A stretch of DNA of 64,000 nucleotides, taken from positions 1 through 64,000 of the forward strand of contig UQJW01000008.1 in the NCBI GenBank assembly GCA_900541485.1, given 5' to 3'. This document shows positions 17,341 through 26,578 of this stretch, piece after piece. Each line of letters begins with the position of its first letter. The first letter of the stretch is position 1. This DNA comes from an uncultured Dialister sp. Its GTDB lineage: Bacteria > Bacillota > Negativicutes > Veillonellales > Dialisteraceae. The notes below the pieces were generated by a model that worked only from the letters and a program-made list of their open reading frames with translations, did no database searches and was not told the DNA's origin. A program made the position numbers and the translations under genes.

Positions 17341-17634
17341 GTGGAATATTATGTATATATTCTCACAACAAAAAGGAAGCATGCTTTATATGTCGGAGTG
17401 ACTAATAATTTAAAAAGACGATTATATGAACATAAGAATGGTATACACCCCGGCTTTACAAAAAGATATCATTTTTGCCTATTGGTTTATTTTGAAAGAT
17501 TTAGTGACGTAAAGTATGCCATTCACCGAGAAAAGGTATTAAAGGGCTGGTGTCATTATAAAAAGCTAGAACTGATTAACAGCGTAAATCCTGCATGGAA
17601 TGATTTATCTGAAAATTGGTCTGATTCACATTAG
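17341..17634 (+). CDS. GIY-YIG nuclease family protein embedded in repeats
   Basis: A single-domain GIY-YIG endonuclease-fold protein of about 97 residues (UPF0213/YhbQ-like), expected to cut DNA or act on DNA ends. Seen: YYVYILTTKRKHALYVGVTN (the GIY-YIG pair), NNLKRRLYEHKNG with the Arg of the active site, and the conserved C-terminal RFSDVKYAIHREKVLKGW. GTG 17341 is preferred because GGGGAG lies 7 nt upstream; ATG 17326 would add five residues. The gene is visibly more AT-rich than its neighbours and lies between two partial copies of the repeat family, which hints at mobility. Confidence 0.8.
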   Translation: MEYYVYILTTKRKHALYVGVTNNLKRRLYEHKNGIHPGFTKRYHFCLLVYFERFSDVKYAIHREKVLKGWCHYKKLELINSVNPAWNDLSENWSDSH

Positions 17635-17635
17635 C

Positions 17636-17880
17636 ATTTAATACCTGTAACCTATGCCAGATTCTTACCGCTCCCGTTGGTCGGGTATGGCGTTTCACTC
17701 ATTTTTACAGCGTCGCTCCGCTCCTCGAAAAATGGTTCACTTGCCATCACTTCGTTCAAGAATGACAGGCAAGCAGTTAATACTGTTCTGTAGGAAAATT
17801 TCTTACCTTTTTACTCCAACTTGCCCCTTCCGTCAGCTCCGCTGACACCTTCCCCGTGTCTGGGGACAGCTTACGATTGA
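17636..17880. repeat. Intergenic modular repeat block 6, right part
   Basis: Begins within a unit at ATTTAATACCTG. It contains the nested ACCGCTCCCGTTGGTCGGG element (17667-17750), CGTTCAAGAATGACAGGCAAG, GTCAGCTCCGCTGACACC and CCCCGTGTCTGGGGAC. Confidence 0.8.
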
Positions 17881-18001
17881 TATTCTTTCCTTTTTGTGAC
17901 ACCTCCCATTTAATTCCATTTATAAAACGCATTTCACTTTTGCCGTCACAGGGCGGTCCTTTTTCTATTTCCTGTCTTGTTTGTCTTCATTCTTTCCATT
18001 T

Positions 18002-18032
18002 TAAAATCCCGCTTTTATTTGGCGGGATTTTC
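18002..18032 (-). terminator. Terminator of the yybS-gdpP-rplI operon
   Basis: AATCCCGC...GCGGGATT stem with T tract on the minus strand. Confidence 0.8.
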
Positions 18033-18035
18033 TCT

Positions 18036-18482
18036 TTATTCTGCTACTACGGAGATATGCACTTCGCTTGTTACGTTTTGGTGTATCCATACTTCTACGT
18101 CATATTCTCCCGTGGTTTTTATCGGATTTTTCAGTTTGATATTTTTCTTATCCAGTTTAAATTTGTACTGCTTTTCGATGGCATCACAGATGTCTTTGGC
18201 GGTGACGCTTCCAAATATGCGTCCGTCTTCTCCTGTCTGGACGGGAATGACGACTTTGACGGCTTTGAGCTGGGAAGCCATAATGACGGCTTCGTCGGCA
18301 GCTACTTGGGATTTGAATTCTTTTGCTTCCTGCCGCTGGTTGGCTGTGTTGATGTTTGCTTTATTTCCTTCTACACCGAGACCGCGGCGGATCAGTACAT
18401 TTCTTCCGTATCCGTCGGCAACTTCTACGATATCTCCCCGTTTCCCTAATTTTTTTACGTCTTGTAACAGTACTACTTTCAT
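18036..18482 (-). CDS. rplI: 50S ribosomal protein L9
   Basis: A 148-residue ribosomal protein binding 23S rRNA near the L1 stalk base. Seen: MKVVLLQDVKKLGKRGDIVEV start with the conserved GKRG, the ADGYGRNVLIRRG loop, the long central helix, and the C-terminal domain with VTAKDICDAI. Length is standard. It overlaps the gdpP stop by 4 nt, so the two are translationally coupled. The order yybS-gdpP-rplI is conserved across Firmicutes. Confidence 0.97.
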   Translation of the reverse strand: MKVVLLQDVKKLGKRGDIVEVADGYGRNVLIRRGLGVEGNKANINTANQRQEAKEFKSQVAADEAVIMASQLKAVKVVIPVQTGEDGRIFGSVTAKDICDAIEKQYKFKLDKKNIKLKNPIKTTGEYDVEVWIHQNVTSEVHISVVAE

Positions 18483-20461
18483 TCTTTTTCCTCCTCTATT
18501 TGTTTACGGACCAGGGCGATAATCTCGCCGGTCAATGTTTTTATATTTCCTTCTTCTCCGAATTGGGCCCCTGCCACGGTCTGGTGTCCTCCTCCGCCAA
18601 GGGCTTCCATGATGACTTGGACGTTAATGCTCCCGTTGGAGCGGGCAGAGAGGCAGAGTCCTTTTTCTGTGTGGTAGAAGAGGAAGCTGCACCGGACTTC
18701 TTGTACTTTAACAAGGAAGTCGGAGATTTGTCCTGCAATAATCTGGGAGTCCGCCGTGCCTTCCGGACATTCGGCAAAGACCATAAATCCGTCTACGACT
18801 TGCATGCGGGCAAGAACGGCTGCTTTGACTTTGATGAAATCCATGTCGACGGCAAATAGCCTGTTTACAAGGTCCGTGTCAGCTCCGCAGCGGCGGAGGT
18901 AGCTGGCAGCATCAAAGGTGCGTACGCTTGTCTGGACGGCAAAGCTCTTCGTGTCAACGACCATGCCTGCATAGAGGCAGGATGCTTCGAGAACGTTCAT
19001 TTCTTCTTCACCGCCGTAGTACTGGATGAGTTCGGTGACCAGTTCGGAGGCCGATGAGGAAGACGGTTCCATATAGGTGAGCAGAGGACTTGCAATCATG
19101 GTTTTTGCTCTGCGGTGATGGTCGATGACGACTTTCTTTTCTACTTTTTTGAGAATTTCCGGAGCGGCCACGAGTTCGGGGATATGGGTATCCACGATAA
19201 TCAGAATGGTTTTTTCCGTAACGAGATTTTTTGCTTTGTTTTCGTCAATGAGAAGTCCTTCGGCAAGTCCGCTGTTTTTGATGGCTTCTATCATCTTTTT
19301 CGAGGTGTCGTCCTGTTTCGAAAGTACGATATGGGCTTCTTTTCCGGACGCTCTGGCAAGGTGGGAAACGCCTACGGCGGCACCGAGGGCATCGAAATCT
19401 TCGTGGGCATGTCCCATGATAAGAACGAGATCGGATTCATTAATCAGTTCTCTCAATGCCTGTGCGACGACACGGACACGGACACGGGTATTGCTGACCG
19501 CAGTCGGTGCTTTTCCACCGAAGGCTTTCACGTCTTTTCCTATACGGACAATCGCCTGGTCACCGCCGCGGCCCAGGGCAAGGTCGAGAGAAACTTGGGC
19601 TTCTTCGTACTGCTTGGCAAAAGATTCCCCGCTTTTTACGATACCGATAGAGAGGGTGACGGGAATTCTGTTTACTGTATGTATTTCCCGTACCCGGTCC
19701 AGAATATCGAAGTTTTCGTTCATCATTTTTTGAAGGGCTTCTGCGGAAATACAGGCGACGAAATCCGACGAGCTGTATTGTTTGATGAATCCTTCTTCCT
19801 TGCTGAAGGCGTTCAGTACCATTTCCGTCACGTCCGCCATAAGAGAAGAGCGGTCCGCATCGGTCATTTCCGCCGTCACTTCCTGGGCGTTGTCGATACG
19901 AATGAGGCAGAATACGGGTCTTGATTTTTCCGCATCTTTTATCGCCTCGTCGGCATCGGTCCTGTCCATGAAATAGAACACCATGTAAGGTTCGTCGGTT
20001 TCGTCTTCAACGGGAAGGAATTTATAAAATATACGGTAAAATTTTCCTTCGGCGTAGCCGTCAAGCCAGCCTGTTTTTTCCCAAAGGCGGGACATTTTCT
20101 GTCCCTGTAAAATTTCCCGGAAAGGCATGCCTTCTTCGGCACGGGTCATCCATGCACGGAATACACTGTTTGCCCAGACGAGTTTCTTCTTCTCGTCCAT
20201 AACGGCAATCCCGAGAGGAAGATTTCTGACGGCATAGGAAGTCCCGGCACTGACCCCGGCGGACAAATTGTCCAGATAGAGCATGAGCTTTTTTTCCTGC
20301 ATCATATCGCACCGTTTCATCCAGACAATGCAGGCGGCAACGATGATGAAAAGGAGCATGCCGAGCTGCCAATTCTGCGTAGCCAAAACAACGACAGCAA
20401 GAAGCAGCAGGATAATCATCACTTTTGATGTTTTTTTGTATACCCAAATATCACTGAGCAT
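18479..20461 (-). CDS. gdpP: Cyclic-di-AMP phosphodiesterase GdpP
   Basis: A 660-residue membrane-bound DHH/DHHA1 phosphodiesterase that degrades c-di-AMP to pApA, influencing cell-wall and osmotic homeostasis. Domains seen in order: two N-terminal transmembrane helices (about 14-50), a PAS-like segment (about 65-150), a degenerate GGDEF region (about 175-305) without a GGDEF motif, a DHH domain with MGHAHEDFDALGAA and VVIDHHRRA (about 350-420), and DHHA1 with GGGHQTVAGAQF near the C-terminus. Ends 4 nt inside the rplI start; begins 72 nt after yybS. Confidence 0.95.
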   Translation of the reverse strand: MLSDIWVYKKTSKVMIILLLLAVVVLATQNWQLGMLLFIIVAACIVWMKRCDMMQEKKLMLYLDNLSAGVSAGTSYAVRNLPLGIAVMDEKKKLVWANSVFRAWMTRAEEGMPFREILQGQKMSRLWEKTGWLDGYAEGKFYRIFYKFLPVEDETDEPYMVFYFMDRTDADEAIKDAEKSRPVFCLIRIDNAQEVTAEMTDADRSSLMADVTEMVLNAFSKEEGFIKQYSSSDFVACISAEALQKMMNENFDILDRVREIHTVNRIPVTLSIGIVKSGESFAKQYEEAQVSLDLALGRGGDQAIVRIGKDVKAFGGKAPTAVSNTRVRVRVVAQALRELINESDLVLIMGHAHEDFDALGAAVGVSHLARASGKEAHIVLSKQDDTSKKMIEAIKNSGLAEGLLIDENKAKNLVTEKTILIIVDTHIPELVAAPEILKKVEKKVVIDHHRRAKTMIASPLLTYMEPSSSSASELVTELIQYYGGEEEMNVLEASCLYAGMVVDTKSFAVQTSVRTFDAASYLRRCGADTDLVNRLFAVDMDFIKVKAAVLARMQVVDGFMVFAECPEGTADSQIIAGQISDFLVKVQEVRCSFLFYHTEKGLCLSARSNGSINVQVIMEALGGGGHQTVAGAQFGEEGNIKTLTGEIIALVRKQIEEEKE

Positions 20462-20533
20462 AATGTCCTCTCTTACTCAAAGAGCTTTGCTAAGGGCAGT
20501 TTCCATAAAAAGAAACGGCCGTATACGGAAATA

Positions 20534-21490
20534 TTATTCATAATTTCTTTTTCTTCTGTAGGACAGAACCATGTCGGTAAGTCCCATGAGAACCAGAAAC
20601 ATTTGTATGAATCCCATGAAAGCGGATAAAACAATCACAATCCAGCGGATGGGTCTGATCATCGGGTATTTATGAGGCAGCCACCAAAGGGTCGCCACGC
20701 CTTGAAGCCAAAATACAAAAATACAGGCCAGCCCGATATTATATTGGATGACAGAAAACGTGGGATCGTCTTTCAGGAAAAACTGCATAGCCACGGAGAC
20801 GGCGTAAAGTACGACAAAAAACCGGGGGAATTCCCACCGTTCCAATTTGGGAAGTACGGGAATATCCTTGATTCCCATACGGCCGAAAATCATTTTCCCC
20901 AGTGTCATCGATGCCCAGGCGTAAAAGAAAGAGGCTCCAACCGTAGCAAAAGGAAGCGATTTTCTGATGACGTCCATCATTTGTTTCACATTGTCCTGTG
21001 CCTGGACGAGAAGTTCGCCTGTGTAAAAACCGCTCATCTGGTCCATCATTTCCTGTTCCATCTGGTCCATGGCGGTGCCGCCGAAAATCACGGCCGGCAC
21101 ATCAAGGATATACATCGCCGCCAGTGCTTCGCCGATGATAGCGGCCAAAACGACGACAGCGCCTGCAATGAGAGTCATGGAAGCGGATATTTTATTTTTA
21201 TAACAAATTCCCATGACAATACCGAGAACGCCGAAAATGGCACAGAGAAAGGCGGCGGAAATGATACCGAAAAAGACGGAGTCGAGAATCATGACCCCTG
21301 CCGTGACAATCACTGACCAGTGGACGCCCTCTTTCATGCCCAAATAGGCAATGGGAAGAGGAATGAGGAGAAATACGACGCTTGACACAAGAGGCATATA
21401 AAAGCCGATAACCGACAGCACCACGGCAAGAGCGGTGCACATGCCGGCAAGCACGACAGCATTCGTATCTCCCGATCTGTATTCGTTCAT
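20534..21490 (-). CDS. yybS: YybS-like DUF2232 membrane protein
   Basis: A 318-residue polytopic membrane protein of the DUF2232 family. Seen: about eight hydrophobic helices, AVVLAGMCTALAVVLSVIGFY at the start, and the LPKLERWEFPRFFVVLYAV region that is characteristic of the family just before its C-terminal half. AAGGAG lies 5 nt before ATG 21490. It opens the yybS-gdpP-rplI operon. The molecular function is not established; placement with gdpP suggests a membrane or second-messenger link, which is inference. Confidence 0.85.
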   Translation of the reverse strand: MNEYRSGDTNAVVLAGMCTALAVVLSVIGFYMPLVSSVVFLLIPLPIAYLGMKEGVHWSVIVTAGVMILDSVFFGIISAAFLCAIFGVLGIVMGICYKNKISASMTLIAGAVVVLAAIIGEALAAMYILDVPAVIFGGTAMDQMEQEMMDQMSGFYTGELLVQAQDNVKQMMDVIRKSLPFATVGASFFYAWASMTLGKMIFGRMGIKDIPVLPKLERWEFPRFFVVLYAVSVAMQFFLKDDPTFSVIQYNIGLACIFVFWLQGVATLWWLPHKYPMIRPIRWIVIVLSAFMGFIQMFLVLMGLTDMVLSYRRKRNYE

Positions 21491-21649
21491 AAATGCTCCT
21501 TATTTTTTATGTAAAGAAGTTTTCTTAACAGAAAAGGATAACAACTTTATTTTATCATATATTCCGCCTTTAGTGTCATTTGTCCACGCGCCAAGAAATA
21601 AAGCCGTATTCTTTCATTTTTAACCGGCAAAAGACCGGGAAATACGGAG

Positions 21650-22045
21650 TACAAATACATCATTCTTTTGTTTCTGCTCACACTTGCCCCTTTCGTCAAC
21701 CTGACGGTTGACACTTTCCCCGACAAGCGGGGACAGCTTACGCTCCCTATTCTGTTCATTGCGTACTCATTTGACAGTTAATATATTTATAAAACTATAA
21801 TTTCTTTTTCCTTAGTGTCAGCTTCCCCCGAACTCGGAGGGAAGTGCCGAGCCTGCGAGGCGATAGGGGCAAGCTTGCGTACACAGGTTAAAACACTTAA
21901 TATCCGTATCCTTTGCCCGGATTCTTCACTCTGATTCGATGTCCTTTCATTACATTACAGTCATAGCGGTTTTTACCCCCGTTCAAGAATGACGGGCAGG
22001 TATTTATACTTTTTTGTAAGAAACCTTTTTACGTGTCTGCTCGCA
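21650..22045. repeat. Intergenic modular repeat block 7
   Basis: Contains GTCAACCTGACGGTTGAC with CCCCGACAAGCGGGG (21695-21735), the CCCCCGAACTCGGAGGG module (21825-21885), and CCGTTCAAGAATGACGGGCAGG (21980-22002). Confidence 0.8.
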
Positions 22046-22084
22046 ATAAAAAATAATCTTTTTTCTTTTCATGTCAGAAATGCA

Positions 22085-22122
22085 TAAAAAAACCGCCTCC
22101 CTCTGATGAGGAAAGCGGCTTT
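22085..22122 (-). terminator. Terminator of the RNase J gene
   Basis: CCGCC...GCGG with an inner CCTC/GAGG stem, followed by a T tract on the minus strand. Confidence 0.75.
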
Positions 22123-22127
22123 CCGTT

Positions 22128-23789
22128 TTATCTGATTTCCTGGATAATCGGAAGAATCATCGGTCTTCTCTTTGTTTTTTCAAAGAAATAGCGTCCCAGG
22201 GATTCTCTGATTTGTGTCTTGATGAAATTCCATTCCGTCACATTGCCTGTGTTGCACCGTTCCAAAACGGCCTCCACTTTTTCTTTTGCGCCGTTCATGA
22301 GGCCTTCGCTGTCTCTCACATAGACGAAACCGCGGGAAACGATGTCCGGTCCTGCAGCGACGCGGTTGGTGCCCTTTTCAAGGGCAATTACGACAATGAA
22401 TACCCCGTCTTCAGCCAGCTGCTGACGGTCACGAATGACGATATTTCCTACGTCACCTACGCCGAGACCGTCGACAAATACGGCTCCTGCCTGCACTTTG
22501 CCGACAATTTTTCCGCTCCGGTTCGTAAATTCAAAGACCGAACCGTTTTCGCCGATAAGGATATTTTGCTTTTTCACGCCTAAGCTTTCTGCCAGTTCCG
22601 CATGGGCACAAAGCATACGGTATTCTCCGTGTACGGGAACGAAAAATTTCGGACGGACAAGGGCAAGCATGGTTTTCAAATCTTCCTGTGAACCGTGTCC
22701 CGATACGTGAACGCGGCTGGAATGGGAAGTGACTACTTTTGCCCCGAGCTGCATAAGACGATCGATGGTCCGTCCCACACTCATTTCATTACCGGGAATC
22801 GGTGAGGCGGAAATAATGACCGTATCTCCTGCATGAATCTGCACCTGCCGGTGACTGCCGTCTGCCATACGGGACAGTCCCGCCATCGGTTCGCCCTGGC
22901 TTCCTGTCGTAAGAATACAGATTTTATCATCTCTGTAACGATTCAGTTCTTCCGGCTCGATAAAGGTTCCCTCCGGTGCTTTGAGATAGCCCATTTCCAA
23001 GGCAATCCCCACGACATTCACCATGGAACGGCCGAAGACGCAAACTTTTCTCTTATATGCCACAGCGGCATCTACCGCCATTTGGATACGGGATACGTTA
23101 GAGGCAAACGTTGCCAGAATGACACGTCCTTTTGCCTCGCCATAAGCTTCCTTCAGCGACTTGGAAACAACAGCTTCTGACAAAGTATATCCCGGATTTT
23201 GTGCATTCGTCGAATCGGCACAAAGAATGAGAACGCCCCGGTGGCCCAGCTCGGACAATTTATACATATCCGTCTGCTCGCCGTCCATCGGTGAGTGGTC
23301 AAATTTGAAATCGCCAGTATGCACTACCGTTCCTACAGGGGTACGTAAATAAATTCCGCAGGAATCGGGAATGGAATGGCAGACATGGAAGAAACCGAAC
23401 TTGAAAGAGCCGGCTTTCATTTCTTCTTTCGTCGTCACCACATTCAGGCTGTACCGACCGATTTTATGTTCTTTCAATTTCCCTTCGATAAGACCGCAGG
23501 TCAGGCGTGTCGCATAGACCGGTGCCGAAATATCGCGGAGAAGATAGGCCAGAGAGCCGATATGGTCCTCATGACCGTGAGTAATAAGTATCGCTTTCAC
23601 CTTATCTCTGTTTTCAATGAGATAGCTGAAATCAGGGATCACAATATCGATCCCCGGCATTGTTTCATCAGGAAAGGCCATGCCTGCATCTATTACGATA
23701 ATTTCGTCGCCATAACGGAAAGCAGTCATGTTCTTCCCTATTTCCCCCAGACCTCCCAGGGGAATAATTTGTAATCTGGATTTTGCCAA
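22128..23789 (-). CDS. rnj: Ribonuclease J
   Basis: A 553-residue metallo-beta-lactamase/beta-CASP ribonuclease with 5'-3' exo- and endonuclease activity in mRNA decay and rRNA processing. Seen: IPLGGLGEIGKNM, the metal motif THGHEDHIG (about 70-78), HTGDFKFDHSP, ADSTNA, and beta-CASP motif VHVSGHGSQEDL (about 365), followed by a C-terminal domain. Full length. A TATAAT-type -10 lies upstream near 23858. Monocistronic between terminators. Whether it is J1- or J2-like cannot be told from one copy. Confidence 0.95.
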   Translation of the reverse strand: MAKSRLQIIPLGGLGEIGKNMTAFRYGDEIIVIDAGMAFPDETMPGIDIVIPDFSYLIENRDKVKAILITHGHEDHIGSLAYLLRDISAPVYATRLTCGLIEGKLKEHKIGRYSLNVVTTKEEMKAGSFKFGFFHVCHSIPDSCGIYLRTPVGTVVHTGDFKFDHSPMDGEQTDMYKLSELGHRGVLILCADSTNAQNPGYTLSEAVVSKSLKEAYGEAKGRVILATFASNVSRIQMAVDAAVAYKRKVCVFGRSMVNVVGIALEMGYLKAPEGTFIEPEELNRYRDDKICILTTGSQGEPMAGLSRMADGSHRQVQIHAGDTVIISASPIPGNEMSVGRTIDRLMQLGAKVVTSHSSRVHVSGHGSQEDLKTMLALVRPKFFVPVHGEYRMLCAHAELAESLGVKKQNILIGENGSVFEFTNRSGKIVGKVQAGAVFVDGLGVGDVGNIVIRDRQQLAEDGVFIVVIALEKGTNRVAAGPDIVSRGFVYVRDSEGLMNGAKEKVEAVLERCNTGNVTEWNFIKTQIRESLGRYFFEKTKRRPMILPIIQEIR

Positions 23790-24078
23790 GATTAACCTCC
23801 TATTCAGTTGTATTCGTACATTTTATAAAAAAATAATTATCCGTACCATAGTCGCTTTACTCATTATAACACGGATTAGAAAGACCCGTGCAAAGAAAAA
23901 TAAATTTCACCGGCTTCTATTTTCTCTCGGAAGAAATATTTTTTGAACGCCTTATATATTTTGAACGCCTATATATAAAGAAAAATATAACCGCCGGTTT
24001 TATCAGACAGACACGATTTTTGTGCGGGTCATTTCACTGTTTTTGATTCGTCTCATACTTGTTATTCTTTATTCCATG
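23790..24078. other. RNase J upstream region with a short tandem repeat
   Basis: No gene seen. It holds the RNase J promoter region (TATAAT near 23858 on the minus strand) and a tandem pair of TTTTGAACGCCT(T)ATATA units at 23941-23957 and 23959-23975. Confidence 0.5.
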
Positions 24079-24118
24079 AAAAAACCGCTATCCCCGGGTA
24101 TGGAGGATAACGGTTTTC
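24079..24118 (-). terminator. Terminator of the DASS transporter gene
   Basis: AAAACCG-C-TATCC...GGATA-A-CGGTTTT stem with T tract. Confidence 0.8.
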
Positions 24119-24145
24119 TTATTTCTGTTTTACCGCACTTCCGGC

Positions 24146-25438
24146 TTACGGGAAGAACGGCCATACAATCGGAATTACGATAATGGATACAATCATGGAC
24201 ACTATAACCAGACCGGATCCGCATTTTACGTAATCCATGAAAGAGTATTTCCCGGGTCCCAAGACGAGGGTGTTCGGCGGTGTGCCTACAGGGCTAGCAA
24301 ATGCGCAGGAGGAAGCAATGAGAATCGCCATAAGTACGGCTCTCGGTGATGCGCCTACCTGTGCGGCCAGGGCAATGCCGACCGGGCAAAGAAGTGCTTT
24401 AGATGCTGTATTACTCATGAACTGGGTGAGTACAACGGCAAGAGCAAAGAGTACTGCCGTAATGAGGTACGGTGACGGATCGCCGCCCATAGCTGCTACG
24501 GTGTATTCGGCAATCAATTTGCCTGCGCCGGAGGTGTTCATGGCAGTAGCCACCGGAATCATACCGGCAAAGAGGAAAATAGTGACCCAGTCGATAGAGT
24601 CATAAGCCTGTCTTTCCGTAAGGCAGCCTGTAACGACACAAAGAAGTGCGCCGATGACAGCGGCAATTTCAAGAGGTACAATGCTTGTCGCCATGGTGAT
24701 GATAACGCCGAGCATAATAATGCCGCAGATGATTTTCTTAGATTTTGTGGTTTCATTGGCTTCGATTTCCTGTTTCACTTCAGAAGCATCGAAATCATTG
24801 GCTTCCGTTTTCGGAAGAAGGAAACGGCCGATGAAAAGCATATAAAGAATACCTGCTACAGTAATCGGAATACCAATCCAGGCGTATTCAAAAAATCCGA
24901 ACTGGAGCTCTGGCATACCTGCGGTTTTGAGTGCCACGTTGGCAATGATGTTAGGCGGCGTACCGATTAATGTACATGTGCCGCCGAGACCGGCTGCAAA
25001 AGCAAGTGGCATCATCTGGCGGGATACGGGCAGATGCGCTTCCTTACAAATACCGATAACAACCGGAATCAGGCAGGCTGTCGTTCCCGTATTGGAAAGG
25101 AAAGCCGACATGGCAGCTGCAATGACCATGATACCAATCATCAGTTTGATTTCTCCGGTACCGAAGAGTTTAACGACCTGGGAACCGATGTCCTGGGCCA
25201 GACCGGTGTAGAACATGGCTGCACCGACGATAAACATACCGCCGAAAAGAACAACCGTGGAGTCGGCGAGTCCTAAAAATACCTGTTCAATCGGTACGAG
25301 TCCCAGTATCCAGCAAGCAATAGCTGCAAATACGGACGTTACTGCGAGCGGTAATTTTTCTGTAACAAAGAGAATGGCTACAACGAGCAGGAGGCATAAG
25401 CATTTCACTGCCGGATCCATCATAAGCAAGGTTTCCAT
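24146..25438 (-). CDS. DASS/SLC13 family anion:sodium symporter
   Basis: A 430-residue inner-membrane transporter of the divalent anion:Na+ symporter family (dicarboxylates, citrate or sulfate). Seen: two repeat halves, each with the Na+/anion-binding motif: FLSNTGTTACLIPV with GTPPNIIANVAL in the first, and FMSNTASKALLCPV with SPVGTPPNTLVLGPG in the second. About eleven helices. Length is typical. C4-dicarboxylates such as succinate are likely, since Negativicutes commonly exchange or decarboxylate succinate, but the substrate is inference. Monocistronic. Confidence 0.88.
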   Translation of the reverse strand: METLLMMDPAVKCLCLLLVVAILFVTEKLPLAVTSVFAAIACWILGLVPIEQVFLGLADSTVVLFGGMFIVGAAMFYTGLAQDIGSQVVKLFGTGEIKLMIGIMVIAAAMSAFLSNTGTTACLIPVVIGICKEAHLPVSRQMMPLAFAAGLGGTCTLIGTPPNIIANVALKTAGMPELQFGFFEYAWIGIPITVAGILYMLFIGRFLLPKTEANDFDASEVKQEIEANETTKSKKIICGIIMLGVIITMATSIVPLEIAAVIGALLCVVTGCLTERQAYDSIDWVTIFLFAGMIPVATAMNTSGAGKLIAEYTVAAMGGDPSPYLITAVLFALAVVLTQFMSNTASKALLCPVGIALAAQVGASPRAVLMAILIASSCAFASPVGTPPNTLVLGPGKYSFMDYVKCGSGLVIVSMIVSIIVIPIVWPFFP

Positions 25439-25522
25439 AAATTACATAATCCCCCAATTTCATGAATTAAAATAAATTGTATAAATAATAAATATGAGTG
25501 CATGAATCTTTATACTTCGTTC

Positions 25523-25690
25523 TTATTCGGACTTCTGTATATCGGGAAGCGTCCGGCCCGGATCTCTGTCTGTATCAATGACCTCACCGGATATGGCTTT
25601 ACGCACTTTTATATCCGGCCGGTAGTAGTCTTTATCTACTTTTTTTAAATATTCACGAATCCGTTTTTCTTCTTCTTCACTGTTCCCCAT
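25523..25690 (-). CDS. Small acidic hypothetical protein
   Basis: A 55-residue charged protein (MGNSEEEEKRIREYLKKV...) with no membrane segment or cysteine. ATG 25690 is chosen because GGAGG lies 7 nt upstream; the longer frame starting near 25723 reads through that ribosome-binding site. It lies 84 nt downstream of nothing on its strand and 84 nt upstream of the DASS transporter gene, so it could share a transcript with it. Function unknown. Confidence 0.55.
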   Translation of the reverse strand: MGNSEEEEKRIREYLKKVDKDYYRPDIKVRKAISGEVIDTDRDPGRTLPDIQKSE

Positions 25691-25872
25691 GTGTTCACCT
25701 CCTCCCTGAAACGGGACAGACACTCAACTGCATAAAAGATTAACATTTATTCCAATAAATTAAAAATACATTATCAGAATATTTGTGTATATATAGTTGT
25801 TCATTATTCCAAATTTTCCGAACCCCTATATCTTTAAGGAATGACGGTTTTTTCTAAAAAAGAAACAGACAA

Positions 25873-25903
25873 ACAAAAAAAGGCCCCTGAAACGAGCCTT
25901 TTC
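25873..25903 (-). terminator. Terminator-like hairpin left of repeat block 8
   Basis: AAAGGC...GCCTTTT flanked by A and T tracts; it may end transcription that runs through the repeat block from the EcsC-like gene. Confidence 0.5.
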
Positions 25904-25959
25904 TTCTTTATCTTTTATTTTTAGAGCTGTATGCCCTGTCGTTCTTTAAAATTGATTCT

Positions 25960-26575
25960 TCCGGTTCTGCTCACACTTACCCCTTCCGTCAACCTGTCGG
26001 TTGACACCTTCCCCGACAAGCGGGGACGGCTTCTCTGTATGAGCCAATTCATTATTTTTTGTTTTGCTTATACAAAATAACATTTAACTCCTGCATTTTC
26101 TGCCTAGATTCTTCACTTCGTTCGAGAATGACAAGGCAAGTATTTAATGCCGTTGAAAAACGAAATTCACCCCTGCCGTCATTCTTGAGCGGTGAATAGA
26201 ATCGGAATGATGACAGGAGAAAAAACATCATGTGCCTCTTAGCGAAGAATCCGGCATAGATTATCGTCAAAAGCGTATTTAAATAATAAAAACTATGAAT
26301 TCTTTCTTCTTTAGTGTCAGCTTCCCCCGAACACGGAGGGAAGTGCCGAGCCTTGCGAGGCGATAGGGGCAAGGGTGCATACACAGGTAAAAACATTTAA
26401 ATCTTACAACCTCTGCCCAGATTCTTACCGCTCTCGTTGGTCGGGTATGGCGTTTCACTCATTTTTACAGCGTCGCTTTGCTCTTCGAAAAGCGGTTCGC
26501 TTGCTTCCCATCATCCGGGGACGGCTTTTCTATGTAAGTCATTTCGTTATTTTTTGTTTTTGCTCACACTTATTT
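25960..26575. repeat. Intergenic modular repeat block 8
   Basis: Contains the un-interrupted (empty) site GATTCTT|CACTTCGTTCGAGAATG at 26107-26130 that corresponds to the filled site in block 13. Also GTCAACCTGTCGGTTGAC (25988), the CATTCTTGAGCGGTGAATAG module (26180), the CCCCCGAACACGGAGGG module (26324), and a nested-element copy (26430-26510). Confidence 0.85.
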
Positions 26576-26578
26576 TTT

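Noticed and set aside
17654..17845. Open frames reading PDSYRSRWSGMAFHSFLQRR and similar, found in several repeat blocks
   Set aside because: They are the translation of the nested palindromic element, appear in different blocks with the same DNA, and lack ribosome-binding sites. Repeat sequence, not a protein family.
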